The position numbers and the translations under genes were made by a program. Below are positions 19,236-27,965 of a stretch of 64,000 nucleotides of DNA, in pieces (position 1 is the first letter of the stretch; every line of letters starts with the position of its first letter). The notes beneath the pieces were generated by a model. It was not told the DNA's origin. It saw only the letters and a list, made by a program, of their open reading frames with translations, and searched no databases. The stretch is taken from assembly GCF_900107485.1 (NCBI RefSeq), contig NZ_FNQE01000012.1:25055-89054 (forward strand). The letters are read 5' to 3'. This DNA comes from Proteiniborus ethanoligenes. GTDB taxonomy: Bacteria; Bacillota; Clostridia; Tissierellales; Proteiniboraceae.

Positions 19236-20948
19236 TTATTTTATAAATTTATCAATTGATTCTCTTTTATCTGGTATTGTATAATATATAGCCTCATCAG
19301 CATTCCAAGCTATACCACTTCTAACACTTCTCCCGTCCTGTTTTATTAATTTTGTTTCAATTAAATCTTGAGCTGCACTAATAATACTTCTTATATCTTT
19401 ATTTAAGTCATCACTAATCTTCTGGATTGTAACTCCATGTTCCTGTGCCCTTAGATATCTCAAAATACTAATACACTCTTCTTTTAGGTATCTCTTCATC
19501 AAACAAACATCTATATCTACATCCTTTAGTTTTGGATATGTCTCTCTAATTCCTGCTTTAATAACTTCAAGATAATCAATGCTTGGAATGACCTCTTGTA
19601 TATCACGAAGTTCATGGGTAATGGTCTGAATTGGTATTCCTCCTTGAAATCCTAAATTTACTTTTTTATTATACCAAGATGGTCCATTTCCTTCCTGCTG
19701 ATGAATCTCTTCAAACTGTTCTTTAGTGATTAAGTACATTTTTCCGTAGCTTTTACCTCTTTTACTTATATCAAGAAAAGCTACCCCTTTGTTATTCCAT
19801 CTACTACTATGATTTGCAAAGTAAATTGGATATTTTACGATTATTGGTTTTTCGTCAACAGGAGGTGTTTTATCCCTACATCCACTCCTAATTGCATCTC
19901 CTAAAATATACTTCATAAAACGTTCTTTGTTAATATTAGATCCATAGCAAGCATACCACACATAATTTGTGTAGATGTATGCTACACCTTCAAACCAAGG
20001 TTGATACACAAAATCAATTTTGGTTTTACCTTCAATAGACTGATTATATACATAAACATATGCGTCTATTTTCTCATTTTTATCGCTATAAACTTGAGCT
20101 ATTACTCGTTTATACAGTAAGCCTTCTGCTTCATAGATATCAAGCTCATGAATCTTATCTTCTGATATATAATAAACTTCACCTTTTACTCTTCCATCTT
20201 TGCTCTCTACTATTCCAGGATAATATCCTAAATCATATAGAGAGTAACCGCTCAAAATACCTTCTCCTCTAAACTCTGCTTCCTCTAAATAAGATTGCTT
20301 CTGTCTATTACTCTTCATTAATGTTCCATAAACAAACAAAAATACTTTTTTCTTATTATTCATTTTATTCAGTACATCCTCCATCCTCAATGAAAATTCC
20401 TCATCATAGTCAAATCGAGTGTTTCCCTCTTTCAATAATTTTTCAATTTCTGATTTACTAAAATATATCAGTTCAGTAAATTTTTCATGTTTCTCGGGAT
20501 ATAGTTCAATAAATCTCATTATATCTGCCTTAAGCAAGGTTTTTATTGCATTAATTCTAAAACTAAAGGAACTAAATCCATGACCAACAAGTTTTCCTTT
20601 TTCTAAAATGTTAAGAGCTCTAATAAGTGTGGTATCAAATCCCTTTAAATTATTACATAATTTAGGATAGTTTAATTGAAATTTAATCATAATTGAAGTG
20701 AATAATATAGTTGGATATTTCCAATATTCAACTTTTGCATCATATGGTATATCATCACTAGAAATTAGTCTCCAATATCCATCTGAATCTTGATTTGAGA
20801 CTAGCTCTTCTATTAGCACGATTAGTGCTTGTACATCTGCTTTACCTTCAACCTGGTTAATAAATAAGTTGTAACTCTCTTCCATTTGGATTCTAAATTC
20901 ATTAAAGTTCTCTCTGCTTGGATTTGCTTTGTTTAATAATTTTCTCAT
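19236..20948 (-). CDS. Tandem gamma-glutamylcyclotransferase-like (GGCT/AIG2) protein with winged helix
   Basis: 570 residues in four parts. Residues 1-190 are helical, with SDGYWRL near 55, reminiscent of an alpha/alpha toroid. Residues 203-305 form a GGCT/AIG2-like domain with VYGTL at 206-210 and YEAEGLLYKR near 272-281. A second GGCT-like domain starts at YGSN (335-338) and runs to about 470. The C-terminus has a winged-helix pattern with DLNKDIRSIISAAQDLIE near 530. GGCT folds cleave gamma-glutamyl amides with release of 5-oxoproline, or trim similar isopeptide-like bonds. Tandem copies with a DNA-binding domain are unusual. It follows the WYL-like regulator after 95 bases on the same strand. 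Substrate and role are unknown. Confidence 0.65.
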   Translation of the reverse strand: MRKLLNKANPSRENFNEFRIQMEESYNLFINQVEGKADVQALIVLIEELVSNQDSDGYWRLISSDDIPYDAKVEYWKYPTILFTSIMIKFQLNYPKLCNNLKGFDTTLIRALNILEKGKLVGHGFSSFSFRINAIKTLLKADIMRFIELYPEKHEKFTELIYFSKSEIEKLLKEGNTRFDYDEEFSLRMEDVLNKMNNKKKVFLFVYGTLMKSNRQKQSYLEEAEFRGEGILSGYSLYDLGYYPGIVESKDGRVKGEVYYISEDKIHELDIYEAEGLLYKRVIAQVYSDKNEKIDAYVYVYNQSIEGKTKIDFVYQPWFEGVAYIYTNYVWYACYGSNINKERFMKYILGDAIRSGCRDKTPPVDEKPIIVKYPIYFANHSSRWNNKGVAFLDISKRGKSYGKMYLITKEQFEEIHQQEGNGPSWYNKKVNLGFQGGIPIQTITHELRDIQEVIPSIDYLEVIKAGIRETYPKLKDVDIDVCLMKRYLKEECISILRYLRAQEHGVTIQKISDDLNKDIRSIISAAQDLIETKLIKQDGRSVRSGIAWNADEAIYYTIPDKRESIDKFIK

Positions 20949-21043
20949 ATTATTACCTCCCTGATTTATTCTCTATATAAAATATATCAAGGAATATATA
21001 TCACGAAGGGTAGCTCAGCTACCCTAAATTAAATATATATAGA

Positions 21044-22039
21044 TTATATATAGTCATAATCAATCCTTAACACTTCATTAATATCTAATTTTCTTATCCT
21101 TGTCCCATATAATGAATCTTTGACAAATATATCTCCTTTAGCTATATCGTAATCTATGTAACAATCCTTAATTATTTCCATGTCATCATTATTCATATGA
21201 ATCGTACACTTGACTCCAGCCTTCCATAAATACAATATAGCATCTCTCTTTTTATCAATAATCATTTTCTCTTCATCTTTACTACCATTATATGTATCAA
21301 ACTCATCTACATAGGGAAACCTGATTCCTAATTCTCTACCCTTCATGTCAATCTTATTTCTTGCATAGTCAGATAGTTGGCAGTATATTTTGTTTGCTAA
21401 ATCATCATAGGTTTTGCTTGCTATATTTCTTTGATCTTTTGAAAGGGATTTAAGCCCCATGATTAAATAGTATACCTCTGTCATGTTAAGTGGAAGGAAT
21501 ATCGGATGAATGGTAGATTGATAGGTTATTTTATTTTGTTCTTTTTGAATATCACGGATTTTTACCTCTTGTCCAAGAATTTTCGTGCCCATTACTAGCT
21601 GGTTTATGTCACTTTCCAATGGCTTTCTGCTAATACTATAATGATCCATTAACTCACTCTTCGTCATGCCTTTATTTAGTGTTTTTAATAAGTCTACTAG
21701 TCTTTCGTATGGGTTCAAAGTTTCTCTTTCAAATACTTTACCTAATTCCAACTCTATTTTATATTTCTTCTGCAAATACTCTGAAAATGAAACAATTCTT
21801 TTCTGAGTATATTCTTTATTATTTCTTGTTTTCTTTAACAGCTCATAGAATGCATCCACGATACTTGGTCTATATTCTTTTCTTGCCTGTAAAGATTCTA
21901 AACTAATATTATAGTGTACTTGCTCTTCTTTTAAATATGGGTCTAATTCCCCTAACAAAAGCTTTGTCACCTGTTCTTTTTCTTCTTTGCCTTTTACCTT
22001 TTTGACAATGTATTCTTCTATTGCATGCCTAAGATCCAT
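21044..22039 (-). CDS. WYL-like transcriptional regulator
   Basis: 331 residues from ATG at 22039; an upstream in-frame ATG (22099) is less likely because AAGGGG lies 9 bases before 22039. A helical N-terminal part is followed by a winged helix at about 111-150 (MTKSELMDHYSISRKPLESD) and a beta-rich C-terminal half. That half ends in GTRIRKLDINEVLRIDYDYI, similar to the end of WYL domains. WYL proteins sense nucleotides or single-stranded nucleic acid and often control defence loci such as BREX and CBASS. As first gene of the minus-strand block it probably regulates the GGCT and helicase genes. The WYL call is by pattern only. Confidence 0.55.
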   Translation of the reverse strand: MDLRHAIEEYIVKKVKGKEEKEQVTKLLLGELDPYLKEEQVHYNISLESLQARKEYRPSIVDAFYELLKKTRNNKEYTQKRIVSFSEYLQKKYKIELELGKVFERETLNPYERLVDLLKTLNKGMTKSELMDHYSISRKPLESDINQLVMGTKILGQEVKIRDIQKEQNKITYQSTIHPIFLPLNMTEVYYLIMGLKSLSKDQRNIASKTYDDLANKIYCQLSDYARNKIDMKGRELGIRFPYVDEFDTYNGSKDEEKMIIDKKRDAILYLWKAGVKCTIHMNNDDMEIIKDCYIDYDIAKGDIFVKDSLYGTRIRKLDINEVLRIDYDYI

Positions 22040-22208
22040 ATGTATTTGCCCCTTTCTGATACATATAATTGTTAAAAGATAACAACCATTCCCATTCAAA
22101 TAGATTTATTTATTATTAATTCTATTTGAATTTATATATATCCTTCTATTTGATTTCATCTTCTTGCCTAGAAAGCTCTTAGCATTATTGCCATACCATC
22201 CACACTGA

Positions 22209-22373
22209 TCTATATCTGTACAAATCTATATATTCATATATGTGATGTAGTATAAATAAAGTAACACATTCATTTTCTAACAAGCCTGATGCAAAGAGTT
22301 TAGATGAACTTCTAAAAATAATAATAGTAATGCTAATAAGAGAAGAGGATCAGTGACATCCTCTTCTCTTATT
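22209..22373 (+). repeat. Dispersed element copy B, with hairpin
   Basis: Same landmarks as copy A: TCTATATCTGTACAAATCTA, TATATTCATATATG, AAAGTAACACATTCATTTTC, AACAAGCCTGATGCA and AATGCTAATAAG, then a hairpin that contains the same AGAGGAT/ATCCTCT core as copy A. It lies between the Hsp70 module and the WYL-helicase block, both on the minus strand, so it is antisense to its neighbours' direction. Confidence 0.75.
22335..22373. terminator. 16-bp hairpin ending copy B
   Basis: A perfect 16-base-pair stem (22335-22350 with 22358-22373) encloses the 7-base loop CAGTGAC. It has no real T-run on either side beyond TTATT, but it sits where the Hsp70-module transcript should end (88 bases after the last stop codon). 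It may act as terminator on the minus strand and as 3' end of the repeat RNA on the plus strand. Confidence 0.6.
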
Positions 22374-22460
22374 GATACAAATTTATTGTTAGTCTTATCA
22401 ATATAATCTAGTTACTAAAAAGATTCTATAGATTTTCCTTTAATCATTTATTTACTAAGC

Positions 22461-22835
22461 TTATTTCTTAACTTTCTTAATATCTATTTCGTCATCTTCA
22501 GTTGCATTTTTACTGTTATTATTGTAAGTTATTCTTTTAATATCGACTTCATCATCAGAAACAGCATTTCCTACAGCTTTTTTACCTATCTTTTTGATAT
22601 CAACTTCTTCATCATCTGGTACATTTTTTTCTTTAGTTTTCTTACTTACTTTTTTGATGTCAACTTCTTCTATTGGAGTCGGCTTTTTAATATCTATCTC
22701 TTCCTTATCACTATCAATGTCGATTACCCTTAGTCTAGTAAATGGCGAAATAGTCCCTTCATTAATATTGTACTTCAATATTTGCTCTTCACTTATATCA
22801 TATCTTTCTTTTTCTCCCAATTTTAGTGTACTCAT
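22461..22835 (-). CDS. Small charged protein with five (E/D)E(V/I)DIK repeats
   Basis: 124 residues. Residues 1-40 look folded (RYDISEEQILKYNI...FTRLRVIDI). From 45 on it is disordered and repetitive: EEIDIKK 45-51, EEVDIKK 56-62, EEVDIKK 76-82, DEVDIKR 95-101 and DEIDIKK 115-121, joined by Lys/Asn/Asp-rich linkers of about 4-13 residues. It is the last gene of the Hsp70 operon, 13 bases after the ATPase, with an AGGGGAG ribosome site. The repeats look like short linear motifs for binding a partner many times over. They could be client segments for the Hsp70 groove (hydrophobic VDI flanked by Lys) or mimics of the EEVD tag of eukaryotic chaperones, though EEVD acts at a C-terminus there. No known family. 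Confidence 0.75.
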   Translation of the reverse strand: MSTLKLGEKERYDISEEQILKYNINEGTISPFTRLRVIDIDSDKEEIDIKKPTPIEEVDIKKVSKKTKEKNVPDDEEVDIKKIGKKAVGNAVSDDEVDIKRITYNNNSKNATEDDEIDIKKVKK

Positions 22836-22848
22836 TTAATGCTCCCCT

Positions 22849-24372
22849 TTATTTATTTATTTCAAAGAATCTATTCTCAATTGGTATATCTAGCTTTTCA
22901 TCCCACATTGAATCGTAAATATGTAACTCTAATCTATCGCTATTTTCATCTATTGTAAAGTATAACTTGAAACTTGAATTTGTCATTTCTTTTTCAATGG
23001 GAATATATGCTTTCCCTATTTCTTCATCGTTTTCACAGATACTAACTTTAAATGCGTTTCTCCCTCTAGCGTTTGTGGTTAACTCAAATTCCTTATAACA
23101 TTCTTCTGTATTTAGTTCTTTTATTTTTTTACCTTTGTTAAGAACTGTTTCTATAATATCTTTTTGACCATATTCATCCTTCATTTTGACTCCATAGTCA
23201 TGTTCCAGAATATCATTGTATTTGTTTGCATTTGGATCATAGCCCCTTAAAGCTAATCCTCTTGCAATACTTGTCATTGCATCCCCATTCACTTTTATTT
23301 TATCTCTGCCGAAAATTTCATATAAAAGTTCTTGTACAGCTGGGGTTAATGAACTTCCTCCCGCAAGTACGACTATGTCTATATCATTAGAATTAATTCC
23401 TGATTCATTTAAACAGTCCAACACTAATTCTCTTATTTCTCTAAGATAGGAACTTATAGCTAATTCATATTCTTTTTTTGTAATCTCAATATTCATTTTT
23501 AGGTTTCCTTTTTCAAAGGCTATTGTCGTAAAGTCGTATCTTGATAACTCTTCTTTTGCTATTCTAATTTGATTCATTAGTTCTATACCTTCTTGTACTG
23601 ATAGCAGATCTTCTATCCTATTTATTCCCAGATCTCTTTTAAGACTTCTCATCCCGTATTTTTCTACAACGATATTTTCAAGTATAGCCTTGTCAAAGTC
23701 ATCTCCACCAAGATTTAATCTGCCTTTTTTAGAAATAACATCATGAGGAGATATCTCGTTTGCATTTCTAATATTCTTCATATCCATTATAACTAAGTCT
23801 AAGGTTCCACCCCCAAAGTCAAAGACTAAAACTCTTTTGTCATCTTTTAATGATAAATTATAATTTAATACTGAAGCAATAGGTTCAGATACAAAAATTG
23901 TATTAGCTTTGGCAATGTTATAATCCTTATATATTCCTGATTTCAACATAGCCCTTAAATACAACTCCTTGTCCTTGTCTTTAAAGCCAATAGGTATACC
24001 TATGGCCACTCCTCCTATTTGAGTACCATATGGAATTTGTGATTCAATTTTTTTCATAATTGCGGATAGAAAATCAGAGACTATGTCTAAATCAGATTTG
24101 TTTTTAACACCTGCAATTTTAAGTGTATCGCTTACTATTTGCCTTTTTAGTGAATTAACAAATCCATATGGATATTCGTATGAGTGTATTAATGCATCTT
24201 CACCTATCCAATAATTAGTTTCATCCTTGTAGGTAATAATCGTTCTAATAGTATCACTTCTATCTAAATCAAAACATTCAGGACTAAATACAGACCAAAT
24301 GTTATTATATTTCATATAAGCAACAGAAGTATTTGTAGTCCCAAAATCTATACCTATAGAAATATTTTTCAT
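22849..24372 (-). CDS. Hsp70-family (DnaK-like) ATPase, short form
   Basis: 507 residues. Phosphate-1 motif GIDFGTTNTSVA at 7-18, phosphate-2 VFDFGGGTLDLVIM at 183-196, LGGDDFD at 221-227 and adenosine motif VVLAGGSSLTPAV at 334-346 make an intact actin-like ATPase. Residues from about 385 form a beta-rich segment like the peptide-binding beta domain, but the helical lid of DnaK is missing (DnaK has about 610 residues). It is not the housekeeping DnaK: dnaJ and hrcA are absent, and it sits between the GrpE-like fusion upstream and the repeat protein downstream, each within a few bases. I infer that it is a dedicated chaperone or switch for this locus. Confidence 0.88.
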   Translation of the reverse strand: MKNISIGIDFGTTNTSVAYMKYNNIWSVFSPECFDLDRSDTIRTIITYKDETNYWIGEDALIHSYEYPYGFVNSLKRQIVSDTLKIAGVKNKSDLDIVSDFLSAIMKKIESQIPYGTQIGGVAIGIPIGFKDKDKELYLRAMLKSGIYKDYNIAKANTIFVSEPIASVLNYNLSLKDDKRVLVFDFGGGTLDLVIMDMKNIRNANEISPHDVISKKGRLNLGGDDFDKAILENIVVEKYGMRSLKRDLGINRIEDLLSVQEGIELMNQIRIAKEELSRYDFTTIAFEKGNLKMNIEITKKEYELAISSYLREIRELVLDCLNESGINSNDIDIVVLAGGSSLTPAVQELLYEIFGRDKIKVNGDAMTSIARGLALRGYDPNANKYNDILEHDYGVKMKDEYGQKDIIETVLNKGKKIKELNTEECYKEFELTTNARGRNAFKVSICENDEEIGKAYIPIEKEMTNSSFKLYFTIDENSDRLELHIYDSMWDEKLDIPIENRFFEINK

Positions 24373-27147
24373 TTATATCCCCCTTATTTTTAGATTATTT
24401 AATAAAGTACTTAACATTATATTTTCATTATCAATTCTAATTCCTAAAGAATCTACTATTCCCTCGTCAATGCCTATTGGTTGATTGTTTTCATGCCTTT
24501 TATTATTAAAACTAACCTTTGTCCCATAATTATCTATATCTTCAACTGTATCAATCCCAACCTCTTTTAATGATCTCCTTAATTTTCTAATATTCTCTAT
24601 TAGTGTATCGCTTGTAACATCACTACTTCTAGTTATTATTGTTTTTTCTATATTACTTAAAGGTTTACTAATGCTTGTCCCTATTATTTTTAAAGTGCTT
24701 TTCTTTACTGAATCGTTTTCTTGCTTGCTTTGTAGAATGATTCTATTATATTTATTCAATAAGATTAATAAGCTTTCTATTACTTCCACATATATTTCGT
24801 TGGGAAGGGTTTTAGTATCAATTATATCTAAAAACCATTCTATTCTATCTTTAGTATTAGTTAGATTGGAAAAAAAGGACTCCATTTTTTCTCTACTACT
24901 ATTAGAGCTTCTAGCGTTCAGCTCTTTATTGATATTATCCCAATAATACTCCCATATAGTATTCTCAGAAGTATTTATCATTAGCTTTTTAATAATATAA
25001 TCAACTATTCTCTTATCTAACTCCTGATGAAATGTTTCATCCTTTACAAACTTATCGACTAGACTAAAAAGCTCTAACTTACTTACCAGTTTATCTAATA
25101 AGTCTGGTGCCCCTTCAACTTCAACACTAATATCTAGTAGGCTTATACTGATTAACGAATATGCTTTTATTTTAGCTATTGCTACAAGACCAGGATTGTT
25201 TATTCCATAACAACTTGATATCTTAAAAATATCTTCCAAGTCTTGTAAGCAATTGGCTTCAACTAATAATATTTCTTTAATTACGCTTACAATCTTTCCA
25301 TTATCTCCTGATTTATGCCACATATCCATTAAATATTCTTTTTGTTCTGGTAATATTACATTTCTGTATAAAGTAATAGGTTCTATTCTAATCATGTCTA
25401 AAAAGTCTATAACTTCTTTTGTTAATTCAATCTCCTTCCGAGCTAACATATCAAAAATCTCTTCTTTATATTTAGTTTCGCTAATTACATCTAGTGAAAG
25501 ATTCCCCCATATATCTACTAGCATATAAAAATCATTTCTTAGCAGGCCTTCTACTATTATTAAGGAACAATTACGCCTAATATCCAGACTTTCTATTTTC
25601 TTAAGTACTTCAATAATATAGCGATTGTCTTTATTCGCTAAAGCCTGTTCAATTTCTTTAGCATAATGATCCTCAAGCAAACTTGGGTCTATCACTTCAA
25701 TTGCTCCTTTAATGATTCCTTGATTTTTTTCCCCAAAGTCTTTGATTTCCATTAGAACACTTTTATCCTCACACTCATAATCAAACATGAGCATAAGCTT
25801 TATATATTTTTTATCATCATCTAACTTATTCTTAATAATCTTGATAAAATATTCCATCATTATAGAATACAAAGCATTGTTTGAATCCCTCATCATACTC
25901 AAAAATAGGTAGTTTTCCTTAAGTGATTTTTTTCTAAAAAAGAGAACTAGGATTTTAGGATTTAAGTCTTTATCTAATTCTAGATCTTCATCAGATTTAT
26001 CTATCCTAACTATGAATTTATTTTCTTTTGTTTGTTCTAACTTATCATAAATATACTTTTCCACATTTTTATTTCTAAGCAGTCGCAACTCCCCTTCAAA
26101 TATCATATCAACTATTTCATAAAATCCCTTCATGGATTTTAGTTCTACTAAAACTTCAAAAAAGTCATCTTTTAATTCCTTGTCATTTTTCATATGGTTC
26201 TTAATAATATCAGCAATTTTATCAGTGTTATCTTGACTTAGATTTTTGTCTCCTGCAATATAACTTACAATTTTAATTCCAATTTTTCTTCTTAATGTAT
26301 CCGTCCCCAACAGGTTATCTGATAAGTAAATAAGCCATTCATATGAATATGAACTTAAATCCTTGTTCATAATTTCATATTTAAGTCTATCTTCATCCTT
26401 GATATCAAACATCCAAGTTAATAGTAATAGTTCTTCCTTGTCTACCTCAAATTTGTATTGGCTAAGTAAATTGATGTTTTTTGCCAAAGTCATCAATGTG
26501 TTAAAATCCCTTAAAACTATATTCCTATTAATTGTATCAATCAAATCGTCTTTAGCTTTATAATTATTTAATACTAGTTCTAAAATAGAATTACTATGGT
26601 AAGGCTGTAAGGTATTGATTTCATTTAGCATTTTCTCTGTGTCTATCGAACCAGGAGATGTGCTATTGACATCACTTAATAGCCCATACAGATACCCTCT
26701 TTCTTGATCTTGGTGTAAACATATTTCATAAAGTTGCTTTTTTAATTCCTGAGTTTCCGCTTCCATGATAATCCTTAGTGAGTACTCACAATCATTTGAA
26801 TAAAGAACCTCAAATGTTCTTGATTTTAGTGTTGAGTCATTAATGCTTTTCATTAAGTCATAAAGAAAAGCTGCTATACTTTCTTTGAATTCCGATATCT
26901 TAAACTCATCAAATGAATTCACAATTTCTTCAAGAGTTTTTAGTTCATCTCTTAGATTTCTAATCAAACTCTGTCTATCTTTTGAAGTTAGATGTTTGAA
27001 ACTGTTAAGAATAACTTCTTTCCTATACTCAATTTTCCCAAACTTTGTTTTTTGTGAAGTATTTTCAATTAAGTCAGGATTCATTAGAAACTCTAGAATG
27101 TTTTTAAATTCTTTTGTACCTTTTTTGTCTAGAAAACTAAGATCCAT
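24373..27147 (-). CDS. 924-residue helical protein with GrpE-like C-terminus
   Basis: Most of the protein is a long run of amphipathic helices, like an alpha-solenoid, with no enzyme motif seen. Residues from about 835 change character: a helix (LIENIRKLRRSLKEVGI), then DNYGTKVSFNNKRHEN, then GIVDSLGIRIDNENI. This matches the order of the GrpE beta domain: a helix ending in a GI/V segment, G-x-x-F-D-P-x-x-HE, and a final GxV-x-x-x-GY-type hairpin. GrpE is the nucleotide exchange factor of DnaK. The Hsp70 gene starts one base after its stop, so a built-in exchange factor is sensible. The solenoid may be the scaffold that binds the target. The GrpE call is by pattern and needs a profile search. 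Confidence 0.65.
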   Translation of the reverse strand: MDLSFLDKKGTKEFKNILEFLMNPDLIENTSQKTKFGKIEYRKEVILNSFKHLTSKDRQSLIRNLRDELKTLEEIVNSFDEFKISEFKESIAAFLYDLMKSINDSTLKSRTFEVLYSNDCEYSLRIIMEAETQELKKQLYEICLHQDQERGYLYGLLSDVNSTSPGSIDTEKMLNEINTLQPYHSNSILELVLNNYKAKDDLIDTINRNIVLRDFNTLMTLAKNINLLSQYKFEVDKEELLLLTWMFDIKDEDRLKYEIMNKDLSSYSYEWLIYLSDNLLGTDTLRRKIGIKIVSYIAGDKNLSQDNTDKIADIIKNHMKNDKELKDDFFEVLVELKSMKGFYEIVDMIFEGELRLLRNKNVEKYIYDKLEQTKENKFIVRIDKSDEDLELDKDLNPKILVLFFRKKSLKENYLFLSMMRDSNNALYSIMMEYFIKIIKNKLDDDKKYIKLMLMFDYECEDKSVLMEIKDFGEKNQGIIKGAIEVIDPSLLEDHYAKEIEQALANKDNRYIIEVLKKIESLDIRRNCSLIIVEGLLRNDFYMLVDIWGNLSLDVISETKYKEEIFDMLARKEIELTKEVIDFLDMIRIEPITLYRNVILPEQKEYLMDMWHKSGDNGKIVSVIKEILLVEANCLQDLEDIFKISSCYGINNPGLVAIAKIKAYSLISISLLDISVEVEGAPDLLDKLVSKLELFSLVDKFVKDETFHQELDKRIVDYIIKKLMINTSENTIWEYYWDNINKELNARSSNSSREKMESFFSNLTNTKDRIEWFLDIIDTKTLPNEIYVEVIESLLILLNKYNRIILQSKQENDSVKKSTLKIIGTSISKPLSNIEKTIITRSSDVTSDTLIENIRKLRRSLKEVGIDTVEDIDNYGTKVSFNNKRHENNQPIGIDEGIVDSLGIRIDNENIMLSTLLNNLKIRGI

Positions 27148-27813
27148 TTAGTTGTCCCCCCTTGTATATTTGCAGTATATGCAATGATTAAAATCGCTGT
27201 ATGTTTTCTCTCCACATTTGTTACATATAGCTCTTACGATTTTTTCTTCCTTAATAACATTTTCTCGAACATATTTTACCAATGGAACTTGTAACGTTTT
27301 TTTATTTATATCTAAATACTTTTTAGCAAAGTCTTCCAAGTCTAGTAATAAAGAATTTAGGATTATGGCTTCATGATCTGTGTTATTTTTTATTTCTTTC
27401 ATATTATCTATAATGTATAGAGCATATTTTTTAATAAGATTAGAGATATAATCTTTAAAGTTAATTTTATTTCTGTCAACCTGAACATTCCTAAGCGTTT
27501 TAAATTTGGGGTCATACCTATAATTAATATAACTTTCCTTATCTGCAAGAAGATATTTTTTTTGGTCATTAAGGAACTTAAGAAGAAGAGGAGTATGTAT
27601 AACATTAGCCATGTCGTTAACGAGTTCTAGCCATCTGTCTATTTTAATTAATTCTCTTAGAACTAATTGATATTCCTCTTCCTTCGATATCAGTTCAAGG
27701 TTATGCCTAACTTTTTTCTTAAATTCCTTAAATGAAATAGAATTTATCCCCTTATCATACATCCTATTATTAAATATCTCCATATTATCCTCAGCATATT
27801 TTGCCCATCCCAT
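27148..27813 (-). CDS. Helical protein with C-terminal zinc ribbon
   Basis: 221 residues. The body is helical (many Lys/Glu/Leu heptad-like stretches). The C-terminus has two CxxC pairs, CNKCGEKTYSDFNHCIYC, a typical small zinc ribbon. There is no HPD motif, so it is not a J-domain protein, although zinc ribbons also occur in DnaJ. The AAGGGGG ribosome site is 8 bases before ATG 27813. Its stop abuts the start of the 924-residue gene. It is the first gene of the four-gene Hsp70 operon and may bring clients or nucleic acid to the chaperone. I recognise no family. Confidence 0.7.
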   Translation of the reverse strand: MGWAKYAEDNMEIFNNRMYDKGINSISFKEFKKKVRHNLELISKEEEYQLVLRELIKIDRWLELVNDMANVIHTPLLLKFLNDQKKYLLADKESYINYRYDPKFKTLRNVQVDRNKINFKDYISNLIKKYALYIIDNMKEIKNNTDHEAIILNSLLLDLEDFAKKYLDINKKTLQVPLVKYVRENVIKEEKIVRAICNKCGEKTYSDFNHCIYCKYTRGDN

Positions 27814-27843
27814 CTCGCATCCCCCTTCTTGCTCATCAATTTA

Positions 27844-27940
27844 ATTATAATACAATTATTTTAAATTTTCTGACATATTTTGTCGAAATTATATTGTGTC
27901 AATATTATTGTTGTACTTTATGTTAGATTATATTGTGATC
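27844..27940 (-). promoter_or_regulatory. Promoter region of the Hsp70 operon with paired repeats
   Basis: A TATAAT hexamer (minus strand, 27849-27844) lies 31 bases before the first gene, with a poor -35. Upstream are two near-identical segments, ATTATATTGTG at 27888 and 27928, exactly 40 bases apart, each embedded in a longer similar stretch. Spacing close to four helical turns suggests two sites for one regulator. This supports separate transcription of the four Hsp70 genes. Confidence 0.45.
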
Positions 27941-27965
27941 TTGTATTTTTAAGAAATCCATAATA

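Noticed and set aside
22849..24372. Hsp70 as the housekeeping dnaK
   Set aside because: Too short, no lid, no dnaJ/grpE/hrcA neighbours in the normal order, and an island context.
27148..27813. Zinc-ribbon protein as a J-domain co-chaperone
   Set aside because: No HPD motif and no J-domain helix pattern.
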